NCBI GenBank assembly: GCA_965232255.1 | Contig: OZ246962.1 | Coordinates: 2,232,001-2,296,000 of the forward strand | DNA from: Endozoicomonas sp965232255 | GTDB lineage: Bacteria > Pseudomonadota > Gammaproteobacteria > Pseudomonadales > Endozoicomonadaceae | Length of the DNA: 64,000 bases | Reading direction: 5' to 3' | Shown: in pieces, positions 8,461 to 16,829 of the stretch | Numbering within the stretch: position 1 is the first letter of the stretch | Layout: each line of letters begins with the position of its first letter | Program-made: the position numbers and the translations under genes | The notes under the pieces: generated by a model | What the model was told of the DNA's origin: nothing | Seen by the model: only the letters and a program-made list of their open reading frames with translations | The model's database searches: none

Positions 8461-9843
8461 ATGAAAATACACGAGCTGTGGCTCAAAAACTTTCGTAAGT
8501 TTGAAAACAGCAAATTCCGGTTTAATACTGAGACTGGAGTAACGGTTCTGATTGGGGAAAACGCCACGGGTAAAACCGCAATCCTCGATGCACTCTCGAT
8601 TATGATGGGCTGTTATCTGCTGGACTTTAATGCCGGAGTCAATCGTCATATCCATAAAGACGAGGCACGCCTGAAACAGGTTACCCTTGGTGACACGGTT
8701 TCTCTCGAACCTCAATGGGGAGCGGGCGTTTCTGTTGCCTGTTCTGCATCGGTCGCCGAGCTGGCAGCAGATGATCCCTCACTATTGCAGCTCATAGAAT
8801 GGGCGCGTACCAAAAGTTCCGAAAACGGACGTACGACTCGAACACAGGCCAAGACGATTACTCAGCTGGGCAAGCTGGCCAGTGATAAGGTGGAAAAAGG
8901 CGAACCGGTCTTGTTGCCCGTGTTCAGTTACTACGGCACAGGGCGGTTATGGCATATCAAACAGGATGTAAAGTTATCCAAGCCTGAATCGCGGGTTGCA
9001 GGGTACAGGGATTGTCTCGACCCCGCGTCCAGTCATAAATTGTTCTTAAAATGGTTCAAGCAGCTTGAGCAGGCGTCACTGCAGAAAAATAAGCAATATG
9101 GGGTGCTTGAAGCGGTTCGTCATGCGGTCAAACAGTGCATTCCAGGCTGTCATCATTTTTATTTTGATATTGAGCTGCAACAGCTGATGATTGAGTTGGC
9201 TGATGGCCAACTGTTCAGCTTTGATAACTTAAGCGACGGTTACCGCAATATGCTGGCCATTGTCGCGGATATTGCCCACCGGGCTGGCCGATTGAATCCT
9301 CAGTTGATGGAAAAGGCCGCTGTAGAAACGCCTGGCATTGTATTAATAGATGAAGTGGATTTGCACCTGCACCCGAAATGGCAGCGCCGGGTGTTGAATG
9401 ATTTACGTGAAGCGTTCCCTAAAGTGCAGTTTATTGTTTCCACCCATTCTCCTTTTATTATTCAGTCCCTCAAGCCTGGCGAAGTGATTGACCTTAGTTC
9501 TGAGCTGCCGACGGATACCCATTCCGATACAGCGTCACCGGCGCCTGAGAAATCCTTCAGCGACCGGAGTATTGAAGATATTGCCGAGGATATTATGGGG
9601 ATCCCGGTCCCTTCTCGCAGTGAGCGAAACCAGAAAATGTATGAGGCTGCACAAAGGTACTACACACTTCTTCAGCAGGCTCAAAATGCATCAGCCGAAG
9701 AAAAAGAAGCGCTGAAAGCAGAGCTTGATGAACTGAGCGCCCCATTCAGTGACAATGTTGCTTACCATGCCTTCCTGGAAATGGAACGAATGGCTGCTGG
9801 ATTAGGTAAATCGTCCGCAGTGAATCAGGACAAGGAGCATTGA
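8461..9843 (+). CDS. ptuA: PtuA-like AAA/ABC-type ATPase of a Septu-type anti-phage system
   Basis: A 460-residue SMC/ABC-like ATPase. Walker A GENATGKT covers residues 32-39. The signature-like LSDGYRN lies at 257-263, Walker B LIDEVD at about 295-300, and the H-loop STHS at 327-330. The C-terminal third is helical and charged. Together with the HNH protein 3 bases downstream it matches the PtuA/PtuB pair of Septu systems, also the effector pair of retron Ec78. There the ATPase is thought to hold the nuclease in check until infection. No reverse transcriptase is present, so this is a Septu-type rather than a retron locus. AGG precedes the ATG. Confidence 0.82.
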   Translation: MKIHELWLKNFRKFENSKFRFNTETGVTVLIGENATGKTAILDALSIMMGCYLLDFNAGVNRHIHKDEARLKQVTLGDTVSLEPQWGAGVSVACSASVAELAADDPSLLQLIEWARTKSSENGRTTRTQAKTITQLGKLASDKVEKGEPVLLPVFSYYGTGRLWHIKQDVKLSKPESRVAGYRDCLDPASSHKLFLKWFKQLEQASLQKNKQYGVLEAVRHAVKQCIPGCHHFYFDIELQQLMIELADGQLFSFDNLSDGYRNMLAIVADIAHRAGRLNPQLMEKAAVETPGIVLIDEVDLHLHPKWQRRVLNDLREAFPKVQFIVSTHSPFIIQSLKPGEVIDLSSELPTDTHSDTASPAPEKSFSDRSIEDIAEDIMGIPVPSRSERNQKMYEAAQRYYTLLQQAQNASAEEKEALKAELDELSAPFSDNVAYHAFLEMERMAAGLGKSSAVNQDKEH

Positions 9844-9846
9844 TGC

Positions 9847-10539
9847 ATGAGGCCTGTTGCTCGAGGTGATGTGCCTCTGGATAAACATGGTAACCCAAAG
9901 CGATATAGGCAGTATCAAAATGCACGCAAAGACTTGATTGGTCGATTGGGTGGATATTGCTCTTATTGTGAAATGAAGTTGGATGCATCTCTGGCGGTTG
10001 AGCACGTTCAGCCCAAGAAACACAATCCGCAACTTGAGCTTAGTTGGTTTAATTTTCTGCTGGGCTGCGCCAATTGTAACTCAACAAAAACGGATACTAA
10101 CGTTAACTTGGCCGATTATCTATGGCCTGATGAAGACAATACTTCTCGCGCTTTTGTTTATTCTGAAGATGGTGTAGTTAGACCCAATCCATCTTTGCCA
10201 AGAGCAATTTACGAGAAAATCCAGGCAACCATTAATCTGGTAGGTTTGGATAAAACAGCTGATCAACAGGATGCTTCGGATCGTCGTTGGTTCAATAGGA
10301 TAGAGGTATGGCAAATTGCCCAACGATCCAAAGATCGATTACAGCGCAATAACAGTGAAGACTTCAGGGAGCAGGTGGTTGAAACTGCTGTGGGTCATGC
10401 ATACTGGAGCATCTGGATGACGGTCTTCGCTGATGATGCCGATATGCTCAATCGCTTGATACGAGCGTTGCCCGGCACTGCTACCGACTGTTTTGGTGAG
10501 CAGGGCCAACCTTTGCCTCGTCCTGGTGGACAGCTCTAG
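9847..10539 (+). CDS. ptuB: PtuB-like HNH endonuclease
   Basis: A 230-residue HNH nuclease. The zinc cysteines are C38/C41 (CSYC) and C74/C77 (CANCN), and the catalytic segment is VEHVQPKK with H53. The rest is helical. This arrangement corresponds to the TIGR02646/PtuB family. The start lies three bases after the ptuA stop, so the two genes are probably translationally coupled. In characterised Septu and Ec78 systems the PtuAB complex cuts nucleic acid (tRNA-Tyr in the Ec78 case); the target here is unknown. An alternative start at 9843 would be in another frame and is not preferred. Confidence 0.85.
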   Translation: MRPVARGDVPLDKHGNPKRYRQYQNARKDLIGRLGGYCSYCEMKLDASLAVEHVQPKKHNPQLELSWFNFLLGCANCNSTKTDTNVNLADYLWPDEDNTSRAFVYSEDGVVRPNPSLPRAIYEKIQATINLVGLDKTADQQDASDRRWFNRIEVWQIAQRSKDRLQRNNSEDFREQVVETAVGHAYWSIWMTVFADDADMLNRLIRALPGTATDCFGEQGQPLPRPGGQL

Positions 10540-11001
10540 CACTTCTCTTTAATCTCACCTCTTACTCCTCCCGGTGTTTGTCATTCAAATATGTTTTGAT
10601 CTCGTACTGCTGACTGGATTGCAAAACAAAAAATAATTTGTGAGCGATACAGCCAAATAGTCGTTTGTAGAGTTTTTCATTAGATATAAAAACAACTGAA
10701 AACTCCAACCTTCTAAACCGAAAATAAATTTCTATTTGGTTAATTCCTTTTTAATCATATCTTGGAGTAGACATTCAAGAGACTATAACTTCAACTTCAT
10801 TACAGCTTACCCGATGTCGAATTATGGTTGTACATTAATCAAAATAATGTGAATCCTAGAAACTTCACTTCTCTGACTCTGATGACCATACCGCTCCCCG
10901 ACAGACTTATAAATCAGGCTTAATTGATCGGGGATGCCTCGTATTAAGGAAGTACAGGGAGAACTGAAAAAATAACAGTTCTCGTCTGATGTATATACTA
11001 A
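10540..11001. other. AT-rich intergenic stretch between convergent ptuB and nuclease gene
   Basis: About 460 bases, visibly richer in A and T than the core genes. I see no gene. A 7-bp inverted repeat, TCCCCGA at 10895-10901 and TCGGGGA at 10928-10934, could be a loose terminator. The rest has no clear structure. Confidence 0.5.
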
Positions 11002-12081
11002 TTACTCGTACAGGGATATAGTTTGATGAAGTTGCTCCGAGAATTTGAATATGTCATCAACATTTTCAATTGGATGACGCGCCTCGCTCTTGCTCTCATC
11101 AAAAATGCCAATATATTTTTGCTTTGCATTAAAGTGCAAACGACAAATAGGCTTGCGATTATTATCATCCAAGAGTATACCAAAATAACTCTGCGTATCC
11201 CTTTGATGAATTCTTTGCACATCAACCTTCTGACGTAATATTGCTTTTACAATATTAAAGCCTTCAGTTTCCTCGAGTGTGGTTTCTATTTTTGACTTGG
11301 CAGAACCCTCTACAGAAATAGAATTAGCCTGTTGAGATTCCTCTGTCTTGATATCATCTCTTGACTCATTGCCAATCGCAGACTTTAAACGCGCATTAAC
11401 GCTATCATTTAGAAATTGCTTCAAAGCTTTTTTAGAAATTTCTAAAAACTGTGATTTTACTTTTGCTGTTTGAACACCATCATAAACCTTTGATGTTAAG
11501 AATTTAACAAACTCTTCACATGGATCGTGAAATTGCTCTGATAATACTTTTTTTATTTGATTAAGGTATTTTAATTCGCCAGCGGCATCAACAACAGAAT
11601 CAACATCAAAAGATGATTTTGTCAGTTTTTTTACTTCTGGAATCACATGCTCATCTAAGTCTTCCAAATTCAAAATAAGAAATGGCTTATCATCCATTTT
11701 ATTCGGAGCATCCAAGTCAGTATAAAACTCATACTGGGTTCCATTCGTAAGAATGGCTATACGAGCATTTGTTACAGAGAAATATCTGTATAACTGGTTC
11801 GCATGTTTAATTGACAGTGGATCTCCATGTTTTTTACATTCGATCAGAATCTGAACGACTCCATCTTTCATCAGCGCGTAATCAACCTTTTCACCCTTTT
11901 TTGTTCCGATATCTGCCGTAAACTCAGGTATTACCTCACTAGGATCGAATACATCATAACCCAAAACTGAATGTAGGAATGGCATTATCAATGCATTTTT
12001 TGTAGCCTCCTCGGTTGCCAAACTACCAGAAACTGTTGCCAACTTCTTTGATAGCGATTGTAAGCGATCCACAAAATCCAT
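11002..12081 (-). CDS. Solitary HsdR N-terminal-like restriction endonuclease
   Basis: A protein of about 359 residues whose N-terminal 150 resemble the PD-(D/E)xK nuclease domain of type I restriction subunit R. The likely catalytic residues are in KVDYAL and IECKK (D67, E81, K83 from the ATG start), preceded by an EEATK helix. The DEAD helicase part of HsdR is absent. The C-terminal half is unrecognised. No hsdM or hsdS is nearby. Such stand-alone proteins occur in defence islands and may restrict foreign DNA, but the role is inferred. The ATG at 12081 is chosen over an upstream TTG because AGAGGA precedes it by 7 bases. Codon use is clearly AT-rich, suggesting transfer. Confidence 0.7.
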   Translation of the reverse strand: MDFVDRLQSLSKKLATVSGSLATEEATKNALIMPFLHSVLGYDVFDPSEVIPEFTADIGTKKGEKVDYALMKDGVVQILIECKKHGDPLSIKHANQLYRYFSVTNARIAILTNGTQYEFYTDLDAPNKMDDKPFLILNLEDLDEHVIPEVKKLTKSSFDVDSVVDAAGELKYLNQIKKVLSEQFHDPCEEFVKFLTSKVYDGVQTAKVKSQFLEISKKALKQFLNDSVNARLKSAIGNESRDDIKTEESQQANSISVEGSAKSKIETTLEETEGFNIVKAILRQKVDVQRIHQRDTQSYFGILLDDNNRKPICRLHFNAKQKYIGIFDESKSEARHPIENVDDIFKFSEQLHQTISLYE

Positions 12082-12521
12082 GCTTTCATCCTCTTTGTGC
12101 AAAACCTTGAAATTGTAAAATACTAAACCTGTCTTTGATATTCCAGAAGGAACGTAATCGGAATAAGGCGATACTTCACGGCTACGCTTTTCCTATACCT
12201 CTGGTTTCTGATTTAACTCAGAGGTGAAATTTGGAAATGACTGCAATTGTACGCTTGTTTTTTGTTAGGTGATAGTCGTTTATTTAGTGAAGTGGTAAGA
12301 AGATAAGACAAGACTATTCTCTGTAGTGGACAATTCAGCCACTCTCTTCAGGTAATGCCTACTCCGTTCTTGTACAGGGCATACCAAATATTTTGACGTG
12401 GAGGTTCAACTGCTCGGGCGATTGGATAAAACTGGCTGAGTTGAGGCGACAACTTTATTGACAAACATCGACACTGCGCTGGAGTGAACGCAGTGCGGGG
12501 TAGGGTTGAGTTAATCTCGTA
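12082..12521. other. Intergenic stretch with one hairpin downstream of the amidohydrolase
   Basis: No supportable gene in about 440 bases. A 7-bp inverted repeat (CACTGCG 12472-12478, CGCAGTG 12489-12495) lies just past the stop of the minus-strand amidohydrolase and may be its terminator, though no T-run follows. The AT-rich part near 12100-12300 presumably carries the promoter of the nuclease gene. Confidence 0.4.
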
Positions 12522-13694
12522 TTACACGAACAGGTCAGTTACGATCTGAGCACCAACCAGCATACCTCTGTCTTCTACATAGTACGGATTAGCATGCAGG
12601 TAATTTATAATGCCCTCATCCGGGTTGCCCATTCCTAAAAAGAACATAGCGCCAGTTTTGTTGGGAACTGCATTAATAAACAAGCTGAAATCTTCACTAC
12701 CAGTCATTGGGGTGCAGTTAGTATCAATCATTTCCTCTGGAATGATATTTCTGAAAATACTAACCATATTGTTAACTGCTTCTCTGTGGTTTTCGACAGC
12801 AGGGTAGCCCACAAATTCAAGCGTTGTATCAAATCCGGCAGCTCTGCTGACAGCAACAATCTCATCGAAAGATTTAATAAGAACGTCGTTAGTTTCTGCA
12901 TCCATGGCGCGAATCGTTCCGCGGGCTTCAACGAAATCACAAACAGCGTTAGGAATAGCTCCCCCGTGAATCATGCCACAACCAAATACCGCTGGGCTGA
13001 AGGGGGAGGTTTTCTTAGCAACGATGTAGTCCATATGTTCGATAAGTCTGGCAGTCTCACGAATAGCATCCAAACCCAGATGCGGAGTGGAACCATGCGT
13101 GGATATTCCTTTAACGCTCAAAGTCCAGGCGTGACCATAAGATGACAATATACCCTCTTTGATTTGGGCCGTGCCGTATGGCAAGGCTGCCGTATTGTGC
13201 AGGGCATAAACTTCATCCACGCCATCCACGGCGCCAAGGTCGACCATCAGGCATGCGCCGGGAACTCGCATGTCTTCTTCTGCCATTTGAAAAATAAAAC
13301 GCGCATTATGTTTCATCACATCGGTATTGGCAGCCAGATATTCTGCGGCGGTCAGAGAAATAGCCATATGCGTATCATGACCGCAGTTATGAGCCAAACC
13401 CTGGTGTGTTGATTTATGCTCGTTTTCCGTCTTGTCTTCCATTTCAAGTGCGTCAATGTCTGCTCGCCATGCAATGGTTTTAAACGACGGATCAACAATC
13501 AAATCAGCAATAAATCCAGTACACTCTTCATATTCAGTCACTTTGTAGCCAAGTTCTGTCATGCACTTTTTCAGATACCCGGCTGTCTCGTACTCCTGGC
13601 CGGAATACTCAGGAATTTTGTGCAAATGATGACGATGGTTAAAACATGTATTTTTTAACTCAAGGATTTCCTTTTTGATATTAAACTTTTCCAT
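12522..13694 (-). CDS. M20 family amidohydrolase (HipO/IAA-amino acid hydrolase type)
   Basis: A 390-residue M20D metallo-amidohydrolase. N-terminal HRHHLHKIPEYSGQE, the metal-binding GHDTHMA, MAEEDMRVPGA and the C-terminal TGSEDFSLF motifs are those of hippurate/indole-acetyl-amino acid hydrolases and aminobenzoyl-glutamate-like hydrolases. It probably cleaves an N-acyl or aminoacyl amide in the cytoplasm. It is the last gene of a three-gene minus-strand operon; the two preceding genes encode membrane proteins that may import its substrate. The start lies four bases after the preceding stop. The precise substrate cannot be read from sequence. Confidence 0.85.
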   Translation of the reverse strand: MEKFNIKKEILELKNTCFNHRHHLHKIPEYSGQEYETAGYLKKCMTELGYKVTEYEECTGFIADLIVDPSFKTIAWRADIDALEMEDKTENEHKSTHQGLAHNCGHDTHMAISLTAAEYLAANTDVMKHNARFIFQMAEEDMRVPGACLMVDLGAVDGVDEVYALHNTAALPYGTAQIKEGILSSYGHAWTLSVKGISTHGSTPHLGLDAIRETARLIEHMDYIVAKKTSPFSPAVFGCGMIHGGAIPNAVCDFVEARGTIRAMDAETNDVLIKSFDEIVAVSRAAGFDTTLEFVGYPAVENHREAVNNMVSIFRNIIPEEMIDTNCTPMTGSEDFSLFINAVPNKTGAMFFLGMGNPDEGIINYLHANPYYVEDRGMLVGAQIVTDLFV

Positions 13695-13697
13695 AAA

Positions 13698-14159
13698 TCA
13701 GATAACTCCGGTAATAGTAAAGCCAATCTGTGCAAATATTGCTGCACCAAAGAAACAGGCAGAAGAAACAAGAAAGAAGAGAACAATGACTTTCCAGGAA
13801 AGTTTTTTCAATTGTTCAATTTTTCCGCCAACAGAAAGACCGGCAAACGCAAGCAGCGGTACACAGCAAGAAAGAAAGGAAACCTTGCCTACAGACGAGA
13901 TAACTGTTTCTCTGACGATGGTATCCGGAATACAGATTGCAATGCCAATAATGGTTGCATAAGCAAATGCTGGCAATGGTGTCGGGAAAAATTTAAGTTC
14001 TATTTCCTTGGCCAGCAGAGAAGCAAACATTAATGCAGACATGACAACAAAAGAATCAGTCATGTCGATGATTGGTGTAGCTGTTGTTAAAAATTGAGTG
14101 AAAATAGCCAGTGCAACTGCAAGGACTACAAACCTCATATCTGAAATAACTTTAACCAT
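13698..14159 (-). CDS. Small multi-spanning membrane protein, partner of the DUF3100 protein
   Basis: A 153-residue very hydrophobic protein with about four or five predicted membrane helices and no signal peptidase site. I do not know a firm family name. Its start is one base after the stop of the DUF3100 gene and it ends three bases before the M20 gene, so the three are surely cotranscribed. A two-subunit transporter feeding the amidohydrolase is a reasonable inference. Conserved glycines (AFAGLSVGGKIEQL) suggest a transport core. Confidence 0.7.
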   Translation of the reverse strand: MVKVISDMRFVVLAVALAIFTQFLTTATPIIDMTDSFVVMSALMFASLLAKEIELKFFPTPLPAFAYATIIGIAICIPDTIVRETVISSVGKVSFLSCCVPLLAFAGLSVGGKIEQLKKLSWKVIVLFFLVSSACFFGAAIFAQIGFTITGVI

Positions 14160-14160
14160 T

Positions 14161-15003
14161 TTATTGCACTACCTTTGCCTGTTCTGGTGCATTAATTTGT
14201 TTTTTCTGACACATTTTGTAGACCTTCTCGGCAATAGGCAGACCAAAGAACGACAATGAAATGGAACCCAGAACACAAGACAACAGGTTACTGGCGGCAG
14301 AGATACTCAGAACGCCCTGAACCAGTGTTGGATCAACAGAAGCTGCCAGTGCACCAGACGCAGCCGATAGCATGCTGCCTGAGCCTACTCCGCTGCCAGC
14401 AGCAAGTGCATAAGGATGAAGGCCGGTAAAAATACTGGTACTGCCAAGAACGGTAAACCAAATAGTACCAATAATAGAACCACACAGATAAATACCCATA
14501 ACCCCTAAATATTCAGGAGTACCAGCACCATATTTACTTTCCATTACAGCAATCGACGGTTCTCTGCTGATTGATGAGCCAGCGCCAATCGCTTCACGAC
14601 CCATACCAAATTTAACTGCTAATGGAATGGCAATGAATATCGGTAATAAATTACCCAGTTCCTGAAAAATCAGTGCCGGGCCTGCTTCAATGATCATGTC
14701 CAGCTTAGGCACAATCATTCCTGCATACTGAGTGCCAAGAACCAGCAGAGAGAATCCAACCATTTTCGCAGCAAAAGATTCTTCCTTTTCTGTGAATGTT
14801 TTTCCCCAGACGGAAATTTTATCGCGAATAATTGGCAGCGTAATGATCGTGCCGATCACCACAGCAAAAAGCATTGGCAGCAGCGGAATACTAATGCTGC
14901 CAAATTGTAATACTTGCTTTCCTATTATTGATTCAGCAATAAATATCACTGCCATACAAGCAAGTGTTGCTTTTGTGGCAGGTAATAGTTTTTCCTTAAT
15001 CAT
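14161..15003 (-). CDS. DUF3100 family membrane protein
   Basis: A 280-residue integral membrane protein with about eight hydrophobic segments. It matches, from memory, DUF3100 proteins that occur next to M20 amidohydrolases. The segment GAGSSISREPSIAVMESKYG between helices is polar and conserved-looking, and a glycine-rich GSGVGSGSMLSAASGA follows. Function is unproven; gene order suggests uptake of an amide or peptide-like substrate, with the adjacent small membrane protein as second subunit. It is the first gene of the operon, so the promoter should lie in 15004-15300, which is AT-rich. Confidence 0.75.
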   Translation of the reverse strand: MIKEKLLPATKATLACMAVIFIAESIIGKQVLQFGSISIPLLPMLFAVVIGTIITLPIIRDKISVWGKTFTEKEESFAAKMVGFSLLVLGTQYAGMIVPKLDMIIEAGPALIFQELGNLLPIFIAIPLAVKFGMGREAIGAGSSISREPSIAVMESKYGAGTPEYLGVMGIYLCGSIIGTIWFTVLGSTSIFTGLHPYALAAGSGVGSGSMLSAASGALAASVDPTLVQGVLSISAASNLLSCVLGSISLSFFGLPIAEKVYKMCQKKQINAPEQAKVVQ

Positions 15004-15820
15004 ATACGTATTTACCTTGAATTGTTTGTCCTGTGGGTCAGATTGACGAGATCATAGATTACAAATTGGCAGGATCATAAATTAAATGGAGGTTATCTCA
15101 AAGTTGAAAGCAGTGCTTTTGTGCTTCAGGTCAATAAATAGACAATAGTGTTTCTTGTTTTCTACGCATGCTAAGTAATTGCTGATGTATTCCAGCACCG
15201 TGATGTGTATGAATACGTGATTTGTGTCGTAATTTGTCGATAATTATTATTTGTGTTGGTAGAAATAGTTAAGATCACGACAAAATCAGCGGTCAAGTCA
15301 GTTATCACCCGCCTGCTTTCGAGGCCGGTCAGTTAGTTGATCATGATTGCGGTGCGAAGTCGTCACCAGCAGAAGCGCGTCCAGCTGAGGCTAACTTCTT
15401 TTGCCAGCCGGTTGGGATGTTCTCTGTACAATACACAATTTGTTTTCTCACGGTATTAAGCTACCTTCAAACGGCGCAACCTTGCCAAGAGTGCAGAAAC
15501 ACTCACCTCCCCAATGGGAGATTACTTTGGCGATTTATCCGGGCACGGCGCATAGTAACACCGAAATTTACTACCCTGGAACGGGGTTGGTCATCAAAGA
15601 CGATGACTACGGGACGTGGAGCCAATCGTAAGTCGGATCAGTCGTGCTCCCGGCACTTTGTGACACTCCCATCATCCATGATGGTCGCAAAGTGCAAATG
15701 CTCCGGCGTTGGTGGCTGCGAAACGTCAAAAAAGAAAGCATCGGCAATCACTTCGGTGATTGCCTGTGCCGGAAGCTCGTCTCCTTGAGGAGCGAGTAGT
15801 TCATGATTTGAGAGAATTGT
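15004..15820. other. Long intergenic region with two strong dyads
   Basis: 15004-15300 is AT-rich and likely holds the promoter of the DUF3100 operon. From 15300 the composition rises in GC. A frame around 15401-15631 could be a fragment of a lost secreted protein but I cannot support it. Two structures stand out: a nested dyad at 15653-15695 (outer arms GCACTTTG / CAAAGTGC, inner CCATCAT / ATGATGG) and a 9-bp stem with a TTCG tetraloop at 15743-15764. Confidence 0.5.
15743..15764. terminator. Stable UUCG-tetraloop hairpin
   Basis: A perfect 9-bp stem GGCAATCAC / GTGATTGCC is closed by C(TTCG)G, the most stable tetraloop known. No T-run follows. It may be a terminator for an unseen transcript, a REP-like element or an RNA stabiliser in the leader of the secreted protein gene at 15821. 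Confidence 0.5.
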
Positions 15821-16183
15821 ATGAGAAAAGTGTTAACCCTCTTAACCCTGTCATTTCTTGTGTTTTCGACAAAAATGCTGGCTGACGATGAGATGTCAAA
15901 AGTGTTGGCTGAAGAGGAAGCTCCGCTGGCCTATTTTCCAGTCAACAATGGCTGGACCGGCGAGGTGTTCCTGTTGTATGAAAAGGAAGGCAAAGGGTAT
16001 ACGGTTGTCCACGAAATATACGGCGCTGGTGTTCCAGTCATCTCCCGCGATACTTACCCCGCCAGAAAAGTCAGCGACACCAAGCTGTCTTTTCGGATCG
16101 ATAAGCTGACCTTTACCATCAGGATGGATGAAGGTCAGGAGCCGAAGCTATTCCTTAATGGCTATCAATTAGCAACACAGTAG
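15821..16183 (+). CDS. Small secreted protein of unknown family
   Basis: A 120-residue protein with a signal peptide (MRKVLTLLTLSFLVFSTKMLA, cut near residue 21). The mature part is mostly predicted beta strand and acidic, with no recognised domain and no cysteine. It is probably periplasmic. A GAGAG sequence precedes the ATG. A strong hairpin at 16228-16262 ends the unit, so it is probably monocistronic. It converges on the putative zinc-uptake operon but no functional link can be read from sequence. Confidence 0.6.
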   Translation: MRKVLTLLTLSFLVFSTKMLADDEMSKVLAEEEAPLAYFPVNNGWTGEVFLLYEKEGKGYTVVHEIYGAGVPVISRDTYPARKVSDTKLSFRIDKLTFTIRMDEGQEPKLFLNGYQLATQ

Positions 16184-16227
16184 ACAATTGGCAATACAGT
16201 AGAATTTCCACTTGATCAGTCAATATC

Positions 16228-16262
16228 GACGACGCTGGTTTGTGTGACAAACCAGCGTCGTC
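16228..16262. terminator. Long bidirectional hairpin between convergent genes
   Basis: A perfect 15-bp stem, GACGACGCTGGTTTG paired with CAAACCAGCGTCGTC, with a 5-base loop. It lies between the convergent small secreted protein gene and the DUF3299 gene, 45 and 24 bases from their stops. T-runs are poor, but position and stability favour termination in both directions. Confidence 0.65.
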
Positions 16263-16285
16263 AACATGGCAGCAGGTGATACGAC

Positions 16286-16810
16286 TTATTCGAATTCCAC
16301 AATATTCGCTGTCGTAATGGTATAGAGCACGTCGGTATATTCCGACTCAGTCTTTTCCACCTTGATGATTCCCTCGACCCAGTATGGGGTATAACCCGCT
16401 TCAGTGACTTTGATTCCCTTGGGAAAGTGAATAAAGATCGTCTGGTTTGGTGGCGGCGGTGGCACATGAATACAGGCACCGAGCGTTGGCACCAACAGCA
16501 GTTCAGTGGCACTCTGGTCCTTATTGATATTCAGCGGCACCAGGTAGCCGGGAAGCCGCACCCGGGTGTTGTGTAAGCTCTGTACCGGCGTATTGCCCAG
16601 CTCCTCCACATAGGCGAGCGCTTCTTCAGCGGTAATCTCGCCTGCTTCATATTTGCGGATCATATCCATATCTTCCGGCGGCAACAGCTCATACCAGCTT
16701 ATTTCGCGGATTTGCTCCTTTTGGATTGCCGATGCCTCTTGCGCCCAGGAGAGTTGCCCAAGGCAAAGGAGGGCGGTTAGCAATAACAGAAGACAGTGTC
16801 TAAATACCAT
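16286..16810 (-). CDS. DUF3299 periplasmic protein, last gene of the putative zinc-uptake operon
   Basis: A 174-residue protein with an N-terminal signal peptide (cut near ...LSWAQ|EA). The mature part contains VRLPGYLVPL and the LVPTLGACIHVPPPPPNQ block typical of DUF3299 proteins. It follows the ABC permease gene by 19 bases on the same strand. In Vibrio, DUF3299 genes accompany the zrg zinc-uptake genes; a role in metal handling is therefore an inference from context. A conserved cysteine-histidine pair (CIH) could bind metal. Confidence 0.75.
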   Translation of the reverse strand: MVFRHCLLLLLTALLCLGQLSWAQEASAIQKEQIREISWYELLPPEDMDMIRKYEAGEITAEEALAYVEELGNTPVQSLHNTRVRLPGYLVPLNINKDQSATELLLVPTLGACIHVPPPPPNQTIFIHFPKGIKVTEAGYTPYWVEGIIKVEKTESEYTDVLYTITTANIVEFE

Positions 16811-16829
16811 AATCGTATTCCACCCTTGG

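Noticed and set aside
8461..10539. Retron of the Ec78 type
   Set aside because: The PtuA/PtuB pair is there but no reverse transcriptase frame exists in the vicinity.
7616..12500. An integrated mobile island with attachment repeats at tRNA-Arg
   Set aside because: No integrase gene is present and no second copy of the tRNA 3' end was found downstream in the window, so borders cannot be shown.
15401..15788. Two overlapping frames read as genes
   Set aside because: They lack ribosome-binding sites and recognisable protein features, and the longer one runs through the strong dyads.
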